DNA of 64,000 nt from Actinacidiphila paucisporea (GTDB taxonomy: Bacteria > Actinomycetota > Actinomycetes > Streptomycetales > Streptomycetaceae), in contig NZ_FRBI01000002.1 of assembly GCF_900142575.1 (NCBI RefSeq), positions 124,001-188,000 on the forward strand, given 5' to 3'. Positions 53,720 through 62,725 of the stretch are shown here, one piece after another (position 1 is the stretch's first letter; every line of letters begins with the position of its first letter). Position numbers and translations under genes: made by a program. The notes beneath the pieces are model-generated. The model saw only the letters and a program-made list of their open reading frames with translations. It searched no databases and was not told the DNA's origin.

Positions 53720-55276
53720 TCAGCCCAGCGACGCCAGGTGGTTCTTCAGGCCGAGGCCGTATGCGGTCGGGGTGCCGTCGTAGGCGGAGATCAGCGACGG
53801 GCCCGACGAGCAGTCCCAGGTGTTCCAGGTCCACCCGAGATAGGACAGCTGGTGCGCGTCCAGCCAGTTCATGAAGCTGTCCACGAACGAGTGGGCGCAG
53901 GTGTTCTCGCCCATCTCACCGGCCACCAGCGGCACCTTGGCCGCGACCGGCGCCAGCTGGGAGTCCCAGCAGGAGGTGTTCGCGCACGAGTTGAAGTTGT
54001 ATACGTGCACGGCCGCGGCCAGGTTGCCGGTCGGATCGGTCGGCTCGTGGGCGAGCCAGCCGGTCAGGTCGTTGGAGTAGGCCAGGCCGCCGAGCAGGAC
54101 CACGTTCTGCGCGCCGGTGCCGCGTACCGCGTCCAGCATGTCCTGCATACCCGCGACGGGGTAACTGATGCCGGGGCAGGTGCCGCCGTCCTTCCAGCAG
54201 GACCAGGCCTGCTCGGTGGTGGAGGTGGCGCGGTCCGGGTAGGGCTCGTTGAACAGGTCGAAGACGATCGAGGTGTTCGACTTGAAGGTGTTCGCCACGC
54301 TGGTCCAGAACGGCACCGCGTACTGCGCGTCCGGCATCGGCTTCTGGCAGGTCGCGTTGACGTCCGTGCAGCCGGCCGAGTTGCCGGTGTAGGTGCCGTG
54401 CGTCCAGTGCAGCTCGACGATCGGCGTGATGCCGTGCGCGACCAGCCGGTTGACCCAGCCGGTGATCGCCGCGATGTAGTTGGCGCCGCCGTCGGCCGCC
54501 GGGACGTACGACAGGCCCTCCCAGCAGTCCTCGTTGAGCGGGACCCGGACCGCCGTGACGCCCTTCCAGCTCTTGATCGCGTTGATGGCCGTGTCGTCCA
54601 CCGGGCCGTCGAAGATCCCGTTGCCCTGCGAGCAGGCGAACTCGGTGCCGGAACGGTTCACGCCGTGGAGGACGACCTGCTTGCCGGTGGAGTCGACCAG
54701 CTTGTTTCCGGCCACGTGCAGCTTGGGCGGCGCGGTGTCACCGCCGGGGGGCGTGGTGGGCGGGGTGGTCGGCGGCGTCGTGGGGGGCGTCGTCGGCGGG
54801 GTGGTCGGGGGTGTGGTGGGCGGCGTGGTCGGCGGTGTCGTCGTCGGCTGGCCGACCGCCGTGCAGGCGGCGCCGTTGAGCGTGAAGCCGGTCGGCAGCG
54901 GGTTCTTGCCCGACCAGCTGCCGAGGAAGCCCGCGCTGACCGTGCCGCCGGTCGGGATGGCACCGTTGTACGACAGCGAGGTGGCGTGCACGGTCGCGCC
55001 GGACTGGGTCCAGGTGGCGTTCCAGCCCTGGGTCACCTTCTGGCCGGCGGCGAAGCCGAAGCTCAGGTCCCAACTGGTGGTCGCCGCACCGGTGTTGGCT
55101 ATGACAACGTTGCCCTGGAAGCCGGTGTCCCACTGGTTGGTGACCGTGTAGGTGACCGAACAGGCCGGTGCGGCACCGGCCGCGGGGCTGGTGAGCGCGG
55201 GGAGCAGCGCGGCGGCCGTGGCCGCCGTGGTGACGGCGGCGATGGCGAGCGCCGCGGTGCGCGTGGGTCGTCGCAT
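53720..55276 (-). CDS. Secreted CBM2-GH5 cellulase
   Basis: A 518-residue exported endoglucanase. Signal peptide 1-36. An N-terminal CBM2 cellulose-binding module (about 37-142; TNQWDTGFQGNVVIANTG, GWNATWTQSGATVHATSLSYN, disulfide pair ACSV and GAACTA) is followed by a (TTPP)n linker (about 145-175) and a C-terminal GH5 barrel. The barrel has LHGVNRSGTEF, VRVPLNEDCWEG, acid/base FDLFNEPYPD (Glu344) and nucleophile region LVAGEMGENTC. Full length for this architecture. The ATG at 55276 is followed by basic residues of a normal signal peptide. Divergent from the GH48 gene across 293 bases that hold CebR-type boxes for both, so the two cellulases should be co-induced. Confidence 0.95.
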   Translation of the reverse strand: MRRPTRTAALAIAAVTTAATAAALLPALTSPAAGAAPACSVTYTVTNQWDTGFQGNVVIANTGAATTSWDLSFGFAAGQKVTQGWNATWTQSGATVHATSLSYNGAIPTGGTVSAGFLGSWSGKNPLPTGFTLNGAACTAVGQPTTTPPTTPPTTPPTTPPTTPPTTPPTTPPTTPPGGDTAPPKLHVAGNKLVDSTGKQVVLHGVNRSGTEFACSQGNGIFDGPVDDTAINAIKSWKGVTAVRVPLNEDCWEGLSYVPAADGGANYIAAITGWVNRLVAHGITPIVELHWTHGTYTGNSAGCTDVNATCQKPMPDAQYAVPFWTSVANTFKSNTSIVFDLFNEPYPDRATSTTEQAWSCWKDGGTCPGISYPVAGMQDMLDAVRGTGAQNVVLLGGLAYSNDLTGWLAHEPTDPTGNLAAAVHVYNFNSCANTSCWDSQLAPVAAKVPLVAGEMGENTCAHSFVDSFMNWLDAHQLSYLGWTWNTWDCSSGPSLISAYDGTPTAYGLGLKNHLASLG

Positions 55277-55328
55277 GTGCGACTCCTCATGATGTGGGGG
55301 ATCGAGAGAAATCGAGTGAACGAAAGAG

Positions 55329-55342
55329 TGGACGCGCTCCCA
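55329..55342. promoter_or_regulatory. CebR operator, GH5 cellulase (two mismatches)
   Basis: TGGACGCGCTCCCA, 12 of 14 consensus bases, 53 bases before the GH5 start codon. One half-site (CGCTCCCA) is perfect. Confidence 0.75.
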
Positions 55343-55464
55343 CTGGTCCGCCGCAGACCTTAGCGCCAAGTCCCTCCCAATGGTAGAGGGGTGTTTCGCC
55401 GGCGCGGGCTGTCTGGCGGCTGACGCAGACGGAGCCCGGTCAACAGGCGTTTCTGGTGCACCTC

Positions 55465-55493
55465 TTGACAGTTCTTCATCAACGCCTTGATGG
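55465..55493 (+). promoter_or_regulatory. Promoter of the GH48 cellulase gene
   Basis: -35 TTGACA at 55465-55470, 17-base spacer, weak -10 TGATGG at 55488-55493, ending at the CebR box. Confidence 0.6.
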
Positions 55494-55507
55494 TGGGAGC
55501 GCTCCCA
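55494..55507. promoter_or_regulatory. CebR operator, GH48 cellulase (perfect)
   Basis: TGGGAGCGCTCCCA, the exact consensus, covering the expected transcription start 63 bases before the GH48 ATG. Confidence 0.92.
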
Positions 55508-55569
55508 CTGGTTCACAGCTTCATCGCCCAACCCATCCCCCCACGAGAACCGCGAGGAGGACCTCTCGC

Positions 55570-58500
55570 ATGTCCGGAGGAAGACCGATCAGAACGCGGA
55601 CCAGGCGACTGCTGACCGCGCTGACCGCCGCGCTCGCCCTGCCGCTCGGCCTGACCATGGCCACCGGCAGCGGTGTCGCGCACGCGGCCGGCCTGCAGTG
55701 CAGCGTCGACTACACGACCAATGACTGGGGTTCCGGTTTCACCGCGAACACCAAGATCACCAACCTCGGCACCGCCGCGATCGACGGCTGGACACTGACG
55801 TACTCCTACGCCGGCAACCAGACACTGCAGAGCGGCTGGAACGGCACCTGGTCGCAGTCCGGCAAGGCCGTCACTGTCAAGTCGCTGGACTGGAACAAGA
55901 CAATCGCGCCCAGCGCGAACGTCACCGCGAGTGCCAACTTCAACTACAGCGGCACCAATGCCGCGCCGACCAGTTTCACCGTGAACGGCACGGTCTGCGG
56001 GGGCGCGCACCAGCCGCCGCTTCCGGTGCTCACCAGCCCGTCGGCCGGTGCGACCTTCAGTGCGGGCGCCACCATCCCGCTGGCCGCGACCGCGGTCGCC
56101 GCGGACTCGGCGACCATCACCAAGGTCGAGTTCTACAGCGACACCACGCTGCTGGGCACCGACACCACCGCGCCCTACTCGGTCAACTGGGCCTCGGTGC
56201 CGGCCGGTGACTACTCGCTCTACGCCAAGGCCTACGACAGCCTCGGCGCCTCCGCGGAGTCCACCCCGGTGGGCGTGCACGTCGCGACCGGCCCGGCGAT
56301 CGTCGCCTCGCCGACGACCGTGTCCGTCCAGCAGGGCAAGACCGGCACCTTCGGCGTGAAGCTGTCCAGCGCCCCCGCGGCGAACGTGACGGTCGCCGTG
56401 GCGCGCACCGCGGGCAACAGCTCGCTGAGCGTCCAGTCCGGGGCCAGCCTCACCTTCACCCCGGCGAACTGGTCGACCGCGCAGAACGTCACCGTCGCGG
56501 CCGCGGCCACCGGTACGGGCTCGGCGACCTTCTCGGCGACCGCGACCGGCTACAGCACGGCGGCCGTCACGGTCAACGAGATCAGCGCGACCAGCGGCGC
56601 CTACGCCGCGCGGTTCCTGTCGCTCTACGGGAAGATCACCGACCCGGCCAGCGGCTACTTCTCGCCCCAGGGTGTTCCCTACCACTCGGTCGAGACGCTG
56701 ATCGTCGAGGCGCCGGACTACGGTCACGAGACCACGTCCGAGGCGTACTCGTACATGATCTGGCTGCAGGCGATGTACGGCCAGGTCAGCGGCGACTGGA
56801 CCAAGTTCAACGCGTCGTGGGCGACCATGGAGCAGTACATGATCCCCACCCACGCGGACCAGCCGACGAACAGCTTCTACAACCCCAACTCGCCGGCCAC
56901 CTACGCCCCCGAGCACCCGCTGCCGTCCGACTACCCCTCGCAGCTGGACAGCAGCGTCAAGTCCGGTGTCGACCCGATCGCGGGCGAGCTGAAGTCGGCC
57001 TACGGCACGGACGACATCTACGGCATGCACTGGCTGCAAGATGTGGACAACATCTACGGCTTCGGTGACACGCCCGGTGGCGGCTGCGAGCTCGGCCCGA
57101 CGGCCAAGGGCCCGTCGTACATCAACACCTTCCAGCGCGGTGAGCAGGAGTCGGTGTGGGAGACCGTGCCGCAGCCGACCTGCGACGCGTTCAAGTACGG
57201 CGGCAAGAACGGCTACCTCGACCTGTTCACCGGGGACTCGGCCTACTCGCAGCAGTGGAAGTACACCGACGCACCCGACGCCGACGCGCGCGCGATCCAG
57301 GCCGCCTACTGGGCGGACACCTGGGCCAAGGCGCAGGGCAAGGGCGCCGACGTCGCGGCCACCGTCGCCAAGGCCGGCAAGATGGGTGACTACCTGCGGT
57401 ACTCGTTCTTCGACAAGTACTTCAAGAAGATCGGCAACTGCACCAGCCCGACCACCTGCCCGGCAGGCACCGGCAAGGACAGCGAGCACTACCTGCTGTC
57501 CTGGTACTACGCCTGGGGCGGCTCGTCCGGCTCCGGCGGCGGCTGGGCCTGGCGCATCGGTGACGGCGCCTCGCACTTCGGCTACCAGAACCCGCTGGCG
57601 GCCTACGCGCTGACCACCGACCCGGCCATGGCGCCGAAGTCGACCACCGGCAAGCAGGACTGGACCACCAGCCTGGGCCGGCAGCTGGAGTTCTACCAGT
57701 GGCTGCAGTCCAACGAGGGTGCCATCGCCGGTGGCGCCACCAACAGCTGGAACGGCTCCTACGGCACGCCCCCGGCCGGCACGCCCACCTTCTACGGGAT
57801 GGCGTACGACTGGGAGCCCGTCTACCACGACCCGCCGTCGAACCAGTGGTTCGGCATGCAGGCCTGGTCGATGGAGCGGGTCGCGGAGTACTACCAGCAG
57901 ACCGGTGACGCCAAGGCCAAGGCCATCCTCGACAAGTGGGTGACCTGGGCGATCTCCCAGACCACCATCAACGCGGACGGCACCTTCAAGATCCCGTCCG
58001 ACCTCCAGTGGACCGGCGCGCCGGACACCTGGAACGCGAGCAGCCCGGGCAAGAACACCGGCCTGCACGTGACGGTCTCGGCGTACGGCAACGACCTGGG
58101 CGTCGCGGCGGCCTACGCCAAGACGCTGTCCTACTACGCCGCCAAGTCCGGCAACGCCGCGGCCAAGACCACCGCCAAGGCACTGCTCGACGGCATGTGG
58201 GGCAATTACCAGGACCCGCTGGGCATCGCCACCCCCGAGACGCGGAAGGACTTCAGCCGGTTCAACGACCCGGTCTACGTGCCGTCCAGCTTCTCCGGCA
58301 CGATGCCCAACGGTGACAAGATCAACTCGAGTTCCACCTTCATCGAGCTGCGGTCCTTCTACAAGAACGACCCCAACTGGCCGAAGGTGCAGGCGTACCT
58401 CAACGGCGGCAACGCGCCGAGCTTCACCTATCACCGCTTCTGGGCCCAGGCGGACATCGCGATGGCGATGGGTGCCTACGGCCTGCTCTTCGGCGAGTGA
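55570..58500 (+). CDS. Secreted CBM2-Ig-like-GH48 cellulase (reducing-end cellobiohydrolase)
   Basis: A 976-residue exported processive cellulase. Signal peptide 1-37. A CBM2 module (about 38-142; NDWGSGFTANTKITNLGTAAIDGWTLTY, WNGTWSQSGKAVTVKSLDWN) is followed by a Big_7-type Ig-like domain (about 155-240; VEFYSDTTLLGTDTTAPYSVNW) and a second Ser/Thr-rich beta domain (about 245-340; TVSVQQGKTGTFGVKLSSAP). The GH48 catalytic barrel starts YAARFLSLYGKITDPASGYFSPQGVPYHSVETLIVEAPDYGHETTSEA and includes DDIYGMHWLQDVDNIYGFG and YHRFWAQADIAMAMGAYG. GH48 enzymes release cellobiose from reducing ends and work with GH6 and GH5 enzymes. The ATG has GAGGAGG 9 bases upstream. CebR-controlled promoter. Confidence 0.96.
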   Translation: MSGGRPIRTRTRRLLTALTAALALPLGLTMATGSGVAHAAGLQCSVDYTTNDWGSGFTANTKITNLGTAAIDGWTLTYSYAGNQTLQSGWNGTWSQSGKAVTVKSLDWNKTIAPSANVTASANFNYSGTNAAPTSFTVNGTVCGGAHQPPLPVLTSPSAGATFSAGATIPLAATAVAADSATITKVEFYSDTTLLGTDTTAPYSVNWASVPAGDYSLYAKAYDSLGASAESTPVGVHVATGPAIVASPTTVSVQQGKTGTFGVKLSSAPAANVTVAVARTAGNSSLSVQSGASLTFTPANWSTAQNVTVAAAATGTGSATFSATATGYSTAAVTVNEISATSGAYAARFLSLYGKITDPASGYFSPQGVPYHSVETLIVEAPDYGHETTSEAYSYMIWLQAMYGQVSGDWTKFNASWATMEQYMIPTHADQPTNSFYNPNSPATYAPEHPLPSDYPSQLDSSVKSGVDPIAGELKSAYGTDDIYGMHWLQDVDNIYGFGDTPGGGCELGPTAKGPSYINTFQRGEQESVWETVPQPTCDAFKYGGKNGYLDLFTGDSAYSQQWKYTDAPDADARAIQAAYWADTWAKAQGKGADVAATVAKAGKMGDYLRYSFFDKYFKKIGNCTSPTTCPAGTGKDSEHYLLSWYYAWGGSSGSGGGWAWRIGDGASHFGYQNPLAAYALTTDPAMAPKSTTGKQDWTTSLGRQLEFYQWLQSNEGAIAGGATNSWNGSYGTPPAGTPTFYGMAYDWEPVYHDPPSNQWFGMQAWSMERVAEYYQQTGDAKAKAILDKWVTWAISQTTINADGTFKIPSDLQWTGAPDTWNASSPGKNTGLHVTVSAYGNDLGVAAAYAKTLSYYAAKSGNAAAKTTAKALLDGMWGNYQDPLGIATPETRKDFSRFNDPVYVPSSFSGTMPNGDKINSSSTFIELRSFYKNDPNWPKVQAYLNGGNAPSFTYHRFWAQADIAMAMGAYGLLFGE

Positions 58501-58509
58501 CACCACGCC

Positions 58510-58581
58510 CCGGCGGGAGCCGGGACGGGAGATGACCCGGGTTTCCTGACAGTCACCCGGCCCGTCCCGGCCCCCCGCCGG
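58510..58581. terminator. Large stem-loop between GH48 and amidase genes
   Basis: GCCGGGACGGG (58519-58529) pairs with 58561-58571, and an outer CCGGCGGG/CCCGCCGG pair extends it. Inner CCGGGT/ACCCGG can also pair. The right arm overlaps the end of the convergent amidase gene. Confidence 0.55.
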
Positions 58582-59413
58582 ACCCGGGCCGCGGCCCCGC
58601 CCCTCCACCGGCACTCGGAGGGTGCGGGGCCGCGGTACGTCCCGTCACACCGCCCTTCGGCACCCGCAGCGCGTCCCAGGCGGGCTTCCTAGAGGTGGGC
58701 TCTTTGGGGGCGGGCTTTTGCGGGGCGGGCGGCTTCGGTACGGGAGCCTTCGGTACGGGCGGCTTCGGTACGGGCGGCTTCGGAACGGGCGTTGTGCCGG
58801 GGTGGATGGCGAGTCGGGCCTTCACCTCGTCGCGGAAGCGGACGATGTCGAAGGAGGGGTCGTTCTTCCGGTCGCTCCACTCGGCGTGCGCGATGACGGA
58901 CTTCTCGGACCACCCGTGGTGGCGGCAGACGGCCGCCGCCCACCTCACCGCGGCCTGGCGCTGCGCCGCCGGGTACGGGTCCTCCCCGTCCCCCCAGTTG
59001 CTGATCTCCAGGCCGTAGAAGTGCGCGTTCCCGTCGGTCGCACCGGGGGAGCCCTCGTGGAAGCGCGTGGCGGGCGGCCTGCTGCCGTAGTCGTCGCCGA
59101 CCACCGCGGCCAGTACGGCCGGGTCGCCGCCGCCCGCGTGGTTGGTCCGGCCGTTGCCGGTCATCGTGACGACACCGGACTTGGCGAGGTAGCAGTGCGC
59201 CAGGGGCCCCGGCAGGTCGGCGCGGCCGCCCCAGACCACACCGGCGTCACCGGGTGCCCCGCCCCCGGTGTGGTGGATCACCACCCCGTTCACCGGCCCC
59301 CAGGGGCCGTGCCCGGCACGGTTGTGGCTGCGCCAGCCGGGATGCTCGGCGACGGTGACCCCCTCGGCCTCGAGCACGGCGAGGAATCGGTCCGCGGACA
59401 TCGGAGCGGCCAT
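58553..59413 (-). CDS. N-acetylmuramoyl-L-alanine amidase (Amidase_2/PGRP type)
   Basis: A 286-residue peptidoglycan amidase. The Amidase_2 domain (about 10-185) has the zinc/catalytic region GVVIHHTGGG, LAHCYLAKSGVVTMTGNGRTNHAGGG and VIAHAEWSDRKNDPSFDI. The C-terminus is a Lys/Pro linker of repeated PVPKPP units (about 208-240) and a Gly/Pro tail with no recognisable wall-binding domain. No signal peptide is evident, so it may be a phage-type endolysin relic or be exported by another route. The ATG at 59413 is chosen for GAGGTGG 5 bases upstream. Convergent with GH48. Confidence 0.9.
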   Translation of the reverse strand: MAAPMSADRFLAVLEAEGVTVAEHPGWRSHNRAGHGPWGPVNGVVIHHTGGGAPGDAGVVWGGRADLPGPLAHCYLAKSGVVTMTGNGRTNHAGGGDPAVLAAVVGDDYGSRPPATRFHEGSPGATDGNAHFYGLEISNWGDGEDPYPAAQRQAAVRWAAAVCRHHGWSEKSVIAHAEWSDRKNDPSFDIVRFRDEVKARLAIHPGTTPVPKPPVPKPPVPKAPVPKPPAPQKPAPKEPTSRKPAWDALRVPKGGVTGRTAAPHPPSAGGGAGPRPGSGGGPGRAG

Positions 59414-59776
59414 CCGGCCACCTCTTTCGGAGCGTTCTGGCGGGAGGGTCGGCACCACGGCGATCGGGTCTCCCGCGACGCCGGGGGCTATGGCGGTCTC
59501 TGGTCTCCCGCGACGCCCGTACGGCGGTCAGGTCTCCCGTGACGCCGGGACGGCGGCGGTCAGGTCGCCCGCGGCATCCGGGACTTCGGTGATCAAGTCC
59601 GATATATCCGCGCGATTCCCTTACTGTCCCAGACCCCGCACCGGCGCCGCAGCAAAACCGGGCGGCCGCCGGCGCGGGAGGTCGCCGGAAGCCCGGCAGA
59701 GACGACGAAATGCGGCGGAGACGACGATAGAGGCCGCCGCACCGCGTTTCCGCGGCACGACGGCCTCTATCAGCAG
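59414..59776. other. Gap between amidase gene and tRNA-His, with degenerate repeats
   Basis: A 363-base gap with no credible gene. GGTCTCCCGCGACGCC occurs at 59467-59482 and 59502-59517, with a one-base variant at 59531-59546 and a weaker copy near 59563, spaced 29-35 bases. The amidase promoter must lie at the left edge. Downstream of tRNA-His (minus strand), complementary stretches at 59717-59732 and 59756-59771 around GAGGCCGCCGCAC form a likely tRNA terminator. Confidence 0.55.
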
Positions 59777-59850
59777 GGTGAGTGACGGGACTCGAACCCG
59801 CGGCATCCTGGACCACAACCAGGTGCTCTACCAGCTGAGCTACACCCACC
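59777..59850 (-). tRNA. tRNA-His (anticodon GTG)
   Basis: A complete cloverleaf on the minus strand: acceptor GTGGGTG with CACTCAC, anticodon loop TTGTGGT, T-arm GGTTCGAGTCC. The extra 5' G(-1) faces discriminator C73, the histidine identity pair. CCA is not encoded. It sits just downstream of the orn 3' end, a neighbourhood typical of the Streptomyces adpA-ornA locus. Confidence 0.96.
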
Positions 59851-59950
59851 ATGAGCGGCGCTGTCCCGGCTGAACTTGCTGCTGGGGTGGCGCCGCCTCG
59901 AAAAGTGTACAGGGTGGCGGGGGGTGGTCGCGCCCTTGTTTCCCGCGCCC

Positions 59951-60030
59951 CGGCCTACGCGTCCCCGCCCCGGCCTACGCGTCCCCGCCCCGGCCTACGC
60001 GTCCCCGCCCTGCCCTACGCGTCCCCGCTC
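59951..60030. repeat. 20-base tandem repeat at the 3' end of orn
   Basis: CGGCCTACGCGTCCCCGCCC is repeated exactly at 59951, 59971 and 59991, and a fourth unit at 60011-60030 differs by three bases and runs into the orn stop codon. Each unit contains ACGCGT. The array lies between orn and tRNA-His and is likely to vary in copy number between strains. Confidence 0.9.
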
Positions 60031-60625
60031 ATCGCACGACGTGGCGGGCCGCGATGGTGCGGGCCGTGTCGCTGTCCGGGCCGGGCTGGGGGACGAAGAC
60101 GGCCTCGCGGTAGTAGCGCAGCTCCGCGATGGACTCGCGGATGTCGGCCAGCGCCCGGTGGTTGCCGTTCTTGTCCGGGCTGTTGAAGTACGCCCGGGGA
60201 TACCAGCGGCGGGCCAGCTCCTTGATCGAGGAGACGTCCACGATGCGGTAGTGCAGGTGCTGCTCGAGGGTGGGCATGTCGCGGGCCAGGAAACCGCGGT
60301 CGGTGGACACCGAGTTGCCGCACAGCGGAGCCTTGCGCGGCTCGGCGACCTGCGACCGTACGTAGTCGAGCACGATCGTCTCGGCCTCGGCCAGCGCCAC
60401 CCCGCCGGCCAGCTCCTCCAGCAGCCCGGAGGCGGTGTGCATCTGCCGGACCACGTCCGGCATCGTGTCGAGCGCCTCGGCGGGCGGGCGGATGACGATG
60501 TCCACCCCCTCGCCGAGCACGTTCAGCTCCGAGTCGGTGACCAGCGCCGCCACCTCGACCAGCGCGTCGTGCGCCAGTGACAGGCCGGTCATCTCACAGT
60601 CGATCCACACCATCCGGTCGTTCAT
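60029..60625 (-). CDS. orn: Oligoribonuclease
   Basis: A 198-residue 3'-5' exoribonuclease of the DEDDh family that degrades 2-5-nucleotide RNAs and pGpG, the c-di-GMP breakdown product. Motifs: [22 protein letters not shown] (first Asp/Glu pair), [37 protein letters not shown] and [19 protein letters not shown] (final His and Asp). Full length. It starts 5 bases after the adpA stop codon, so adpA and orn form one operon as in other Streptomyces, where the gene is called ornA. ATG at 60625; earlier in-frame ATG codes only MRR. Confidence 0.96.
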   Translation of the reverse strand: MNDRMVWIDCEMTGLSLAHDALVEVAALVTDSELNVLGEGVDIVIRPPAEALDTMPDVVRQMHTASGLLEELAGGVALAEAETIVLDYVRSQVAEPRKAPLCGNSVSTDRGFLARDMPTLEQHLHYRIVDVSSIKELARRWYPRAYFNSPDKNGNHRALADIRESIAELRYYREAVFVPQPGPDSDTARTIAARHVVR

Positions 60626-60630
60626 GCGTC

Positions 60631-61953
60631 TCACCCTACGGGGCGATCACGCGGTCCCGGCAAGGCGGCGCCCACACCGCGTCCGGCGCGCAGCCGGCCG
60701 CGCCCGGGGCCGTCCGCCGGGTCGCCCCTGCCCGGCTGCTCGGGCACCCGGGCGGCGAAGCCGTCGCTGTCCGGTTTCCCGGGCGCCGTCAGCACCTGGG
60801 AGACCGGCACGTGCCCGGCGGCGATGGGCACGCCGGTGGTGCGGCGCAGCGCGGCCAGGTCGGCGGGAGCCGGCGGGCGCTCCTGGTCGTCCTGCGGGCT
60901 GCGGGCCCGGTAGGCGGCCCGGTAGGACGCGGGGGAGGAGCCGAGCTGCCGCCGGAAGTGGCCGCGCAGGGCGACCGGGGAGCGGAAGCCGCAGCGGCCC
61001 GCGACCTCGTCCACCGAGTAGTCCGACGTCTCCAGCAGCCGCTGCGCCTGCAGCACCCGCTGGGTGATCAGCCACTGCAGCGGCGCGCTGCCGGTCAGCG
61101 ACCTGAACCTGCGGTCGAAGGTCCGCCGGCTCATGTAGGCGCGGGCGGCCAGCGCCTCGACGTCGAACTGCTCGTGCAGGTGCTCCAGCGCCCAGGCGAC
61201 GACCTCGGCCAGCGGGTCGGCGCCGATCTCCTCGGGTAAAGACCTGTCGAGGTGCCGCTGCCCGCTCTGCCAGTCGGCCCGTCGCGGCGGTACGACCAGC
61301 CGCCTCGCCAGCGCGGCGGCCGCCTCGCCGCCGTGGTCGGTGCGCACCACGTGCAGGCACAGGTCGATTCCGGCCGCGGTGCCGGCCGACGTCAGGACGT
61401 CGCCGTCGTCCACGAACAGCTCCCTGGGGTCCACATGGACCGACGGGTAGCGCTTGGCGAGCGTGGGCGCGTACATCCAGTGCGTGGTGGCGGGCCGGCC
61501 GTCCAGCAGCCCGGCCGCCGCCAGCACGAAGGCGCCGGTGCACAGGCCGATGATCCTGGCGCCCTCCTCGTGGGCCCTGCGGATCGACTCCAGGGCCTCG
61601 GGCGGCGGCGCCTGGGAGATCGACCGCCAGGTCGGCACCACGACCGTGCCGGCCCGGGAGAGCGCTTCCAGGCCGTACGGCGCGGTCAGTTCGAGGCCGC
61701 CGGTGGTGCGCAGCGGCCCGTCCTCGCCGGCGCAGACCAGCAGCCGGTAGCGGGGTACCCCCGCGTCCTGGCGGTCTATGCCGAAGACGGACAGCGGTAT
61801 GGAGCTCTCGAAGATCGGGCCACCGCTGAAGAGCAGCACGGCGACCACTTCGGGCCGCCGGCGCGCGGAGAGCTTACGGATGGCGCGAGGTGATGCCGAT
61901 GCTGCTTGCGACGGACTCTCCGTCGCCGTACCGGAACCGGACTCCTGGCTCAT
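60631..61953 (-). CDS. adpA: Global developmental regulator AdpA (AraC/GlxA family)
   Basis: A 440-residue regulator of morphological development and secondary metabolism. The N-terminal DJ-1/PfpI-like dimerisation domain (about 33-215; [46 protein letters not shown]) leads to a C-terminal AraC-type DNA-binding domain (about 240-340; [78 protein letters not shown]). Both are nearly the same as known AdpA. Leu239, just before the AraC domain, is encoded by TTA (minus strand 61239-61237), so translation depends on the bldA tRNA as in other Streptomyces. The Pro/Gly/Arg-rich C-terminal tail is variable. Co-transcribed with orn. Confidence 0.97.
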   Translation of the reverse strand: MSQESGSGTATESPSQAASASPRAIRKLSARRRPEVVAVLLFSGGPIFESSIPLSVFGIDRQDAGVPRYRLLVCAGEDGPLRTTGGLELTAPYGLEALSRAGTVVVPTWRSISQAPPPEALESIRRAHEEGARIIGLCTGAFVLAAAGLLDGRPATTHWMYAPTLAKRYPSVHVDPRELFVDDGDVLTSAGTAAGIDLCLHVVRTDHGGEAAAALARRLVVPPRRADWQSGQRHLDRSLPEEIGADPLAEVVAWALEHLHEQFDVEALAARAYMSRRTFDRRFRSLTGSAPLQWLITQRVLQAQRLLETSDYSVDEVAGRCGFRSPVALRGHFRRQLGSSPASYRAAYRARSPQDDQERPPAPADLAALRRTTGVPIAAGHVPVSQVLTAPGKPDSDGFAARVPEQPGRGDPADGPGRGRLRAGRGVGAALPGPRDRPVG

Positions 61954-62725
61954 GGAGCTCAAGCCCCCCTCGAATCGACGCGTCGTCACCTCGGTCCTGC
62001 ACGTTCCCCCCCGCGAGGCCACCCATGATCAAATCTACTGTGCCAGGTGGGGCGCAAGTGACACCTTCGGCACCTGACGGCAAGTCGACAAGACAACGTG
62101 GCGTAAAGCATTCGATCACGAAGCGTTTCACTCGTGGCGCCATGAGGGAAGTACGCCTCCCGTCACTTCGGCCACGCAGCGCGTCATCCGCGACACGCCG
62201 CATCGTAGAACCGCAGGTGGCAGAGGTGTTAGCGGGCGCGAATCCGAACGGAAGCGCAGGGCTGAGAAGTTGGCCGAAAAAAGCCGTTCAGGAGCCGGAT
62301 GCGCGTAAAAGGCGCCGGGTGGTGCGCCGGGGTGCCGTACCGGGGCCCTCGCGCGGCAGGGTCGAACGGTTCATTCCGGCGGATTTGCCGTGGCCGGAGC
62401 GGGTATGAGCCGGATACGGCGCACGGCCGCCCGCGGGTGATCCGATGCGCCCCCGAGATGCTCCGGTGCGCCGCGGCGTGCAGCCGGTTGGCGGGATGGC
62501 GTTGCGCTCTCGCCGCCGCTCCGGCATTCTCCTGGGAACTCGGGGTAAACGCCCCGCGAGGCCACCGGCGCATCTGTGCAGGCGGACTTCGCGGCCGTAC
62601 TCTGGAGAGAGCGGGACGGGAAGTGACGAACTGGCCCATAACGGCCGATCCGGCGGACCGCCCCGCAAGCACCGTCCTGTCCGCTGCTCGGCGCGTCAGC
62701 GCCGCCCTCGCCGAGAATCCGCATC
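61954..62725. promoter_or_regulatory. Long upstream region of adpA / universal stress protein gene
   Basis: A 772-base divergent gap, much longer than any other here. The part next to adpA (about 61990-62220) is less GC-rich and contains near-palindromic stretches, for example AGGTG/CACCT around 62046-62075 and AAAGC...GCGTTT around 62106-62130. These fit a complex, multi-input promoter as known for adpA. From 62280 on the DNA is GC-rich, and overlapping frames on both strands have Arg/Cys-rich noise composition. No gene is called in it. Confidence 0.6.

Noticed and set aside
58736-58790. Repeats of GGTACGGGCGGCTTC considered as a DNA element
   Set aside because: They are in frame within the amidase gene and encode the repeated Pro-Lys linker.
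62271-62280. TGGCCGAAAA as an AdpA binding site
   Set aside because: Only 8 of 10 positions fit the TGGCSNGWWY consensus and it is over 300 bases from the adpA start; too weak to call.
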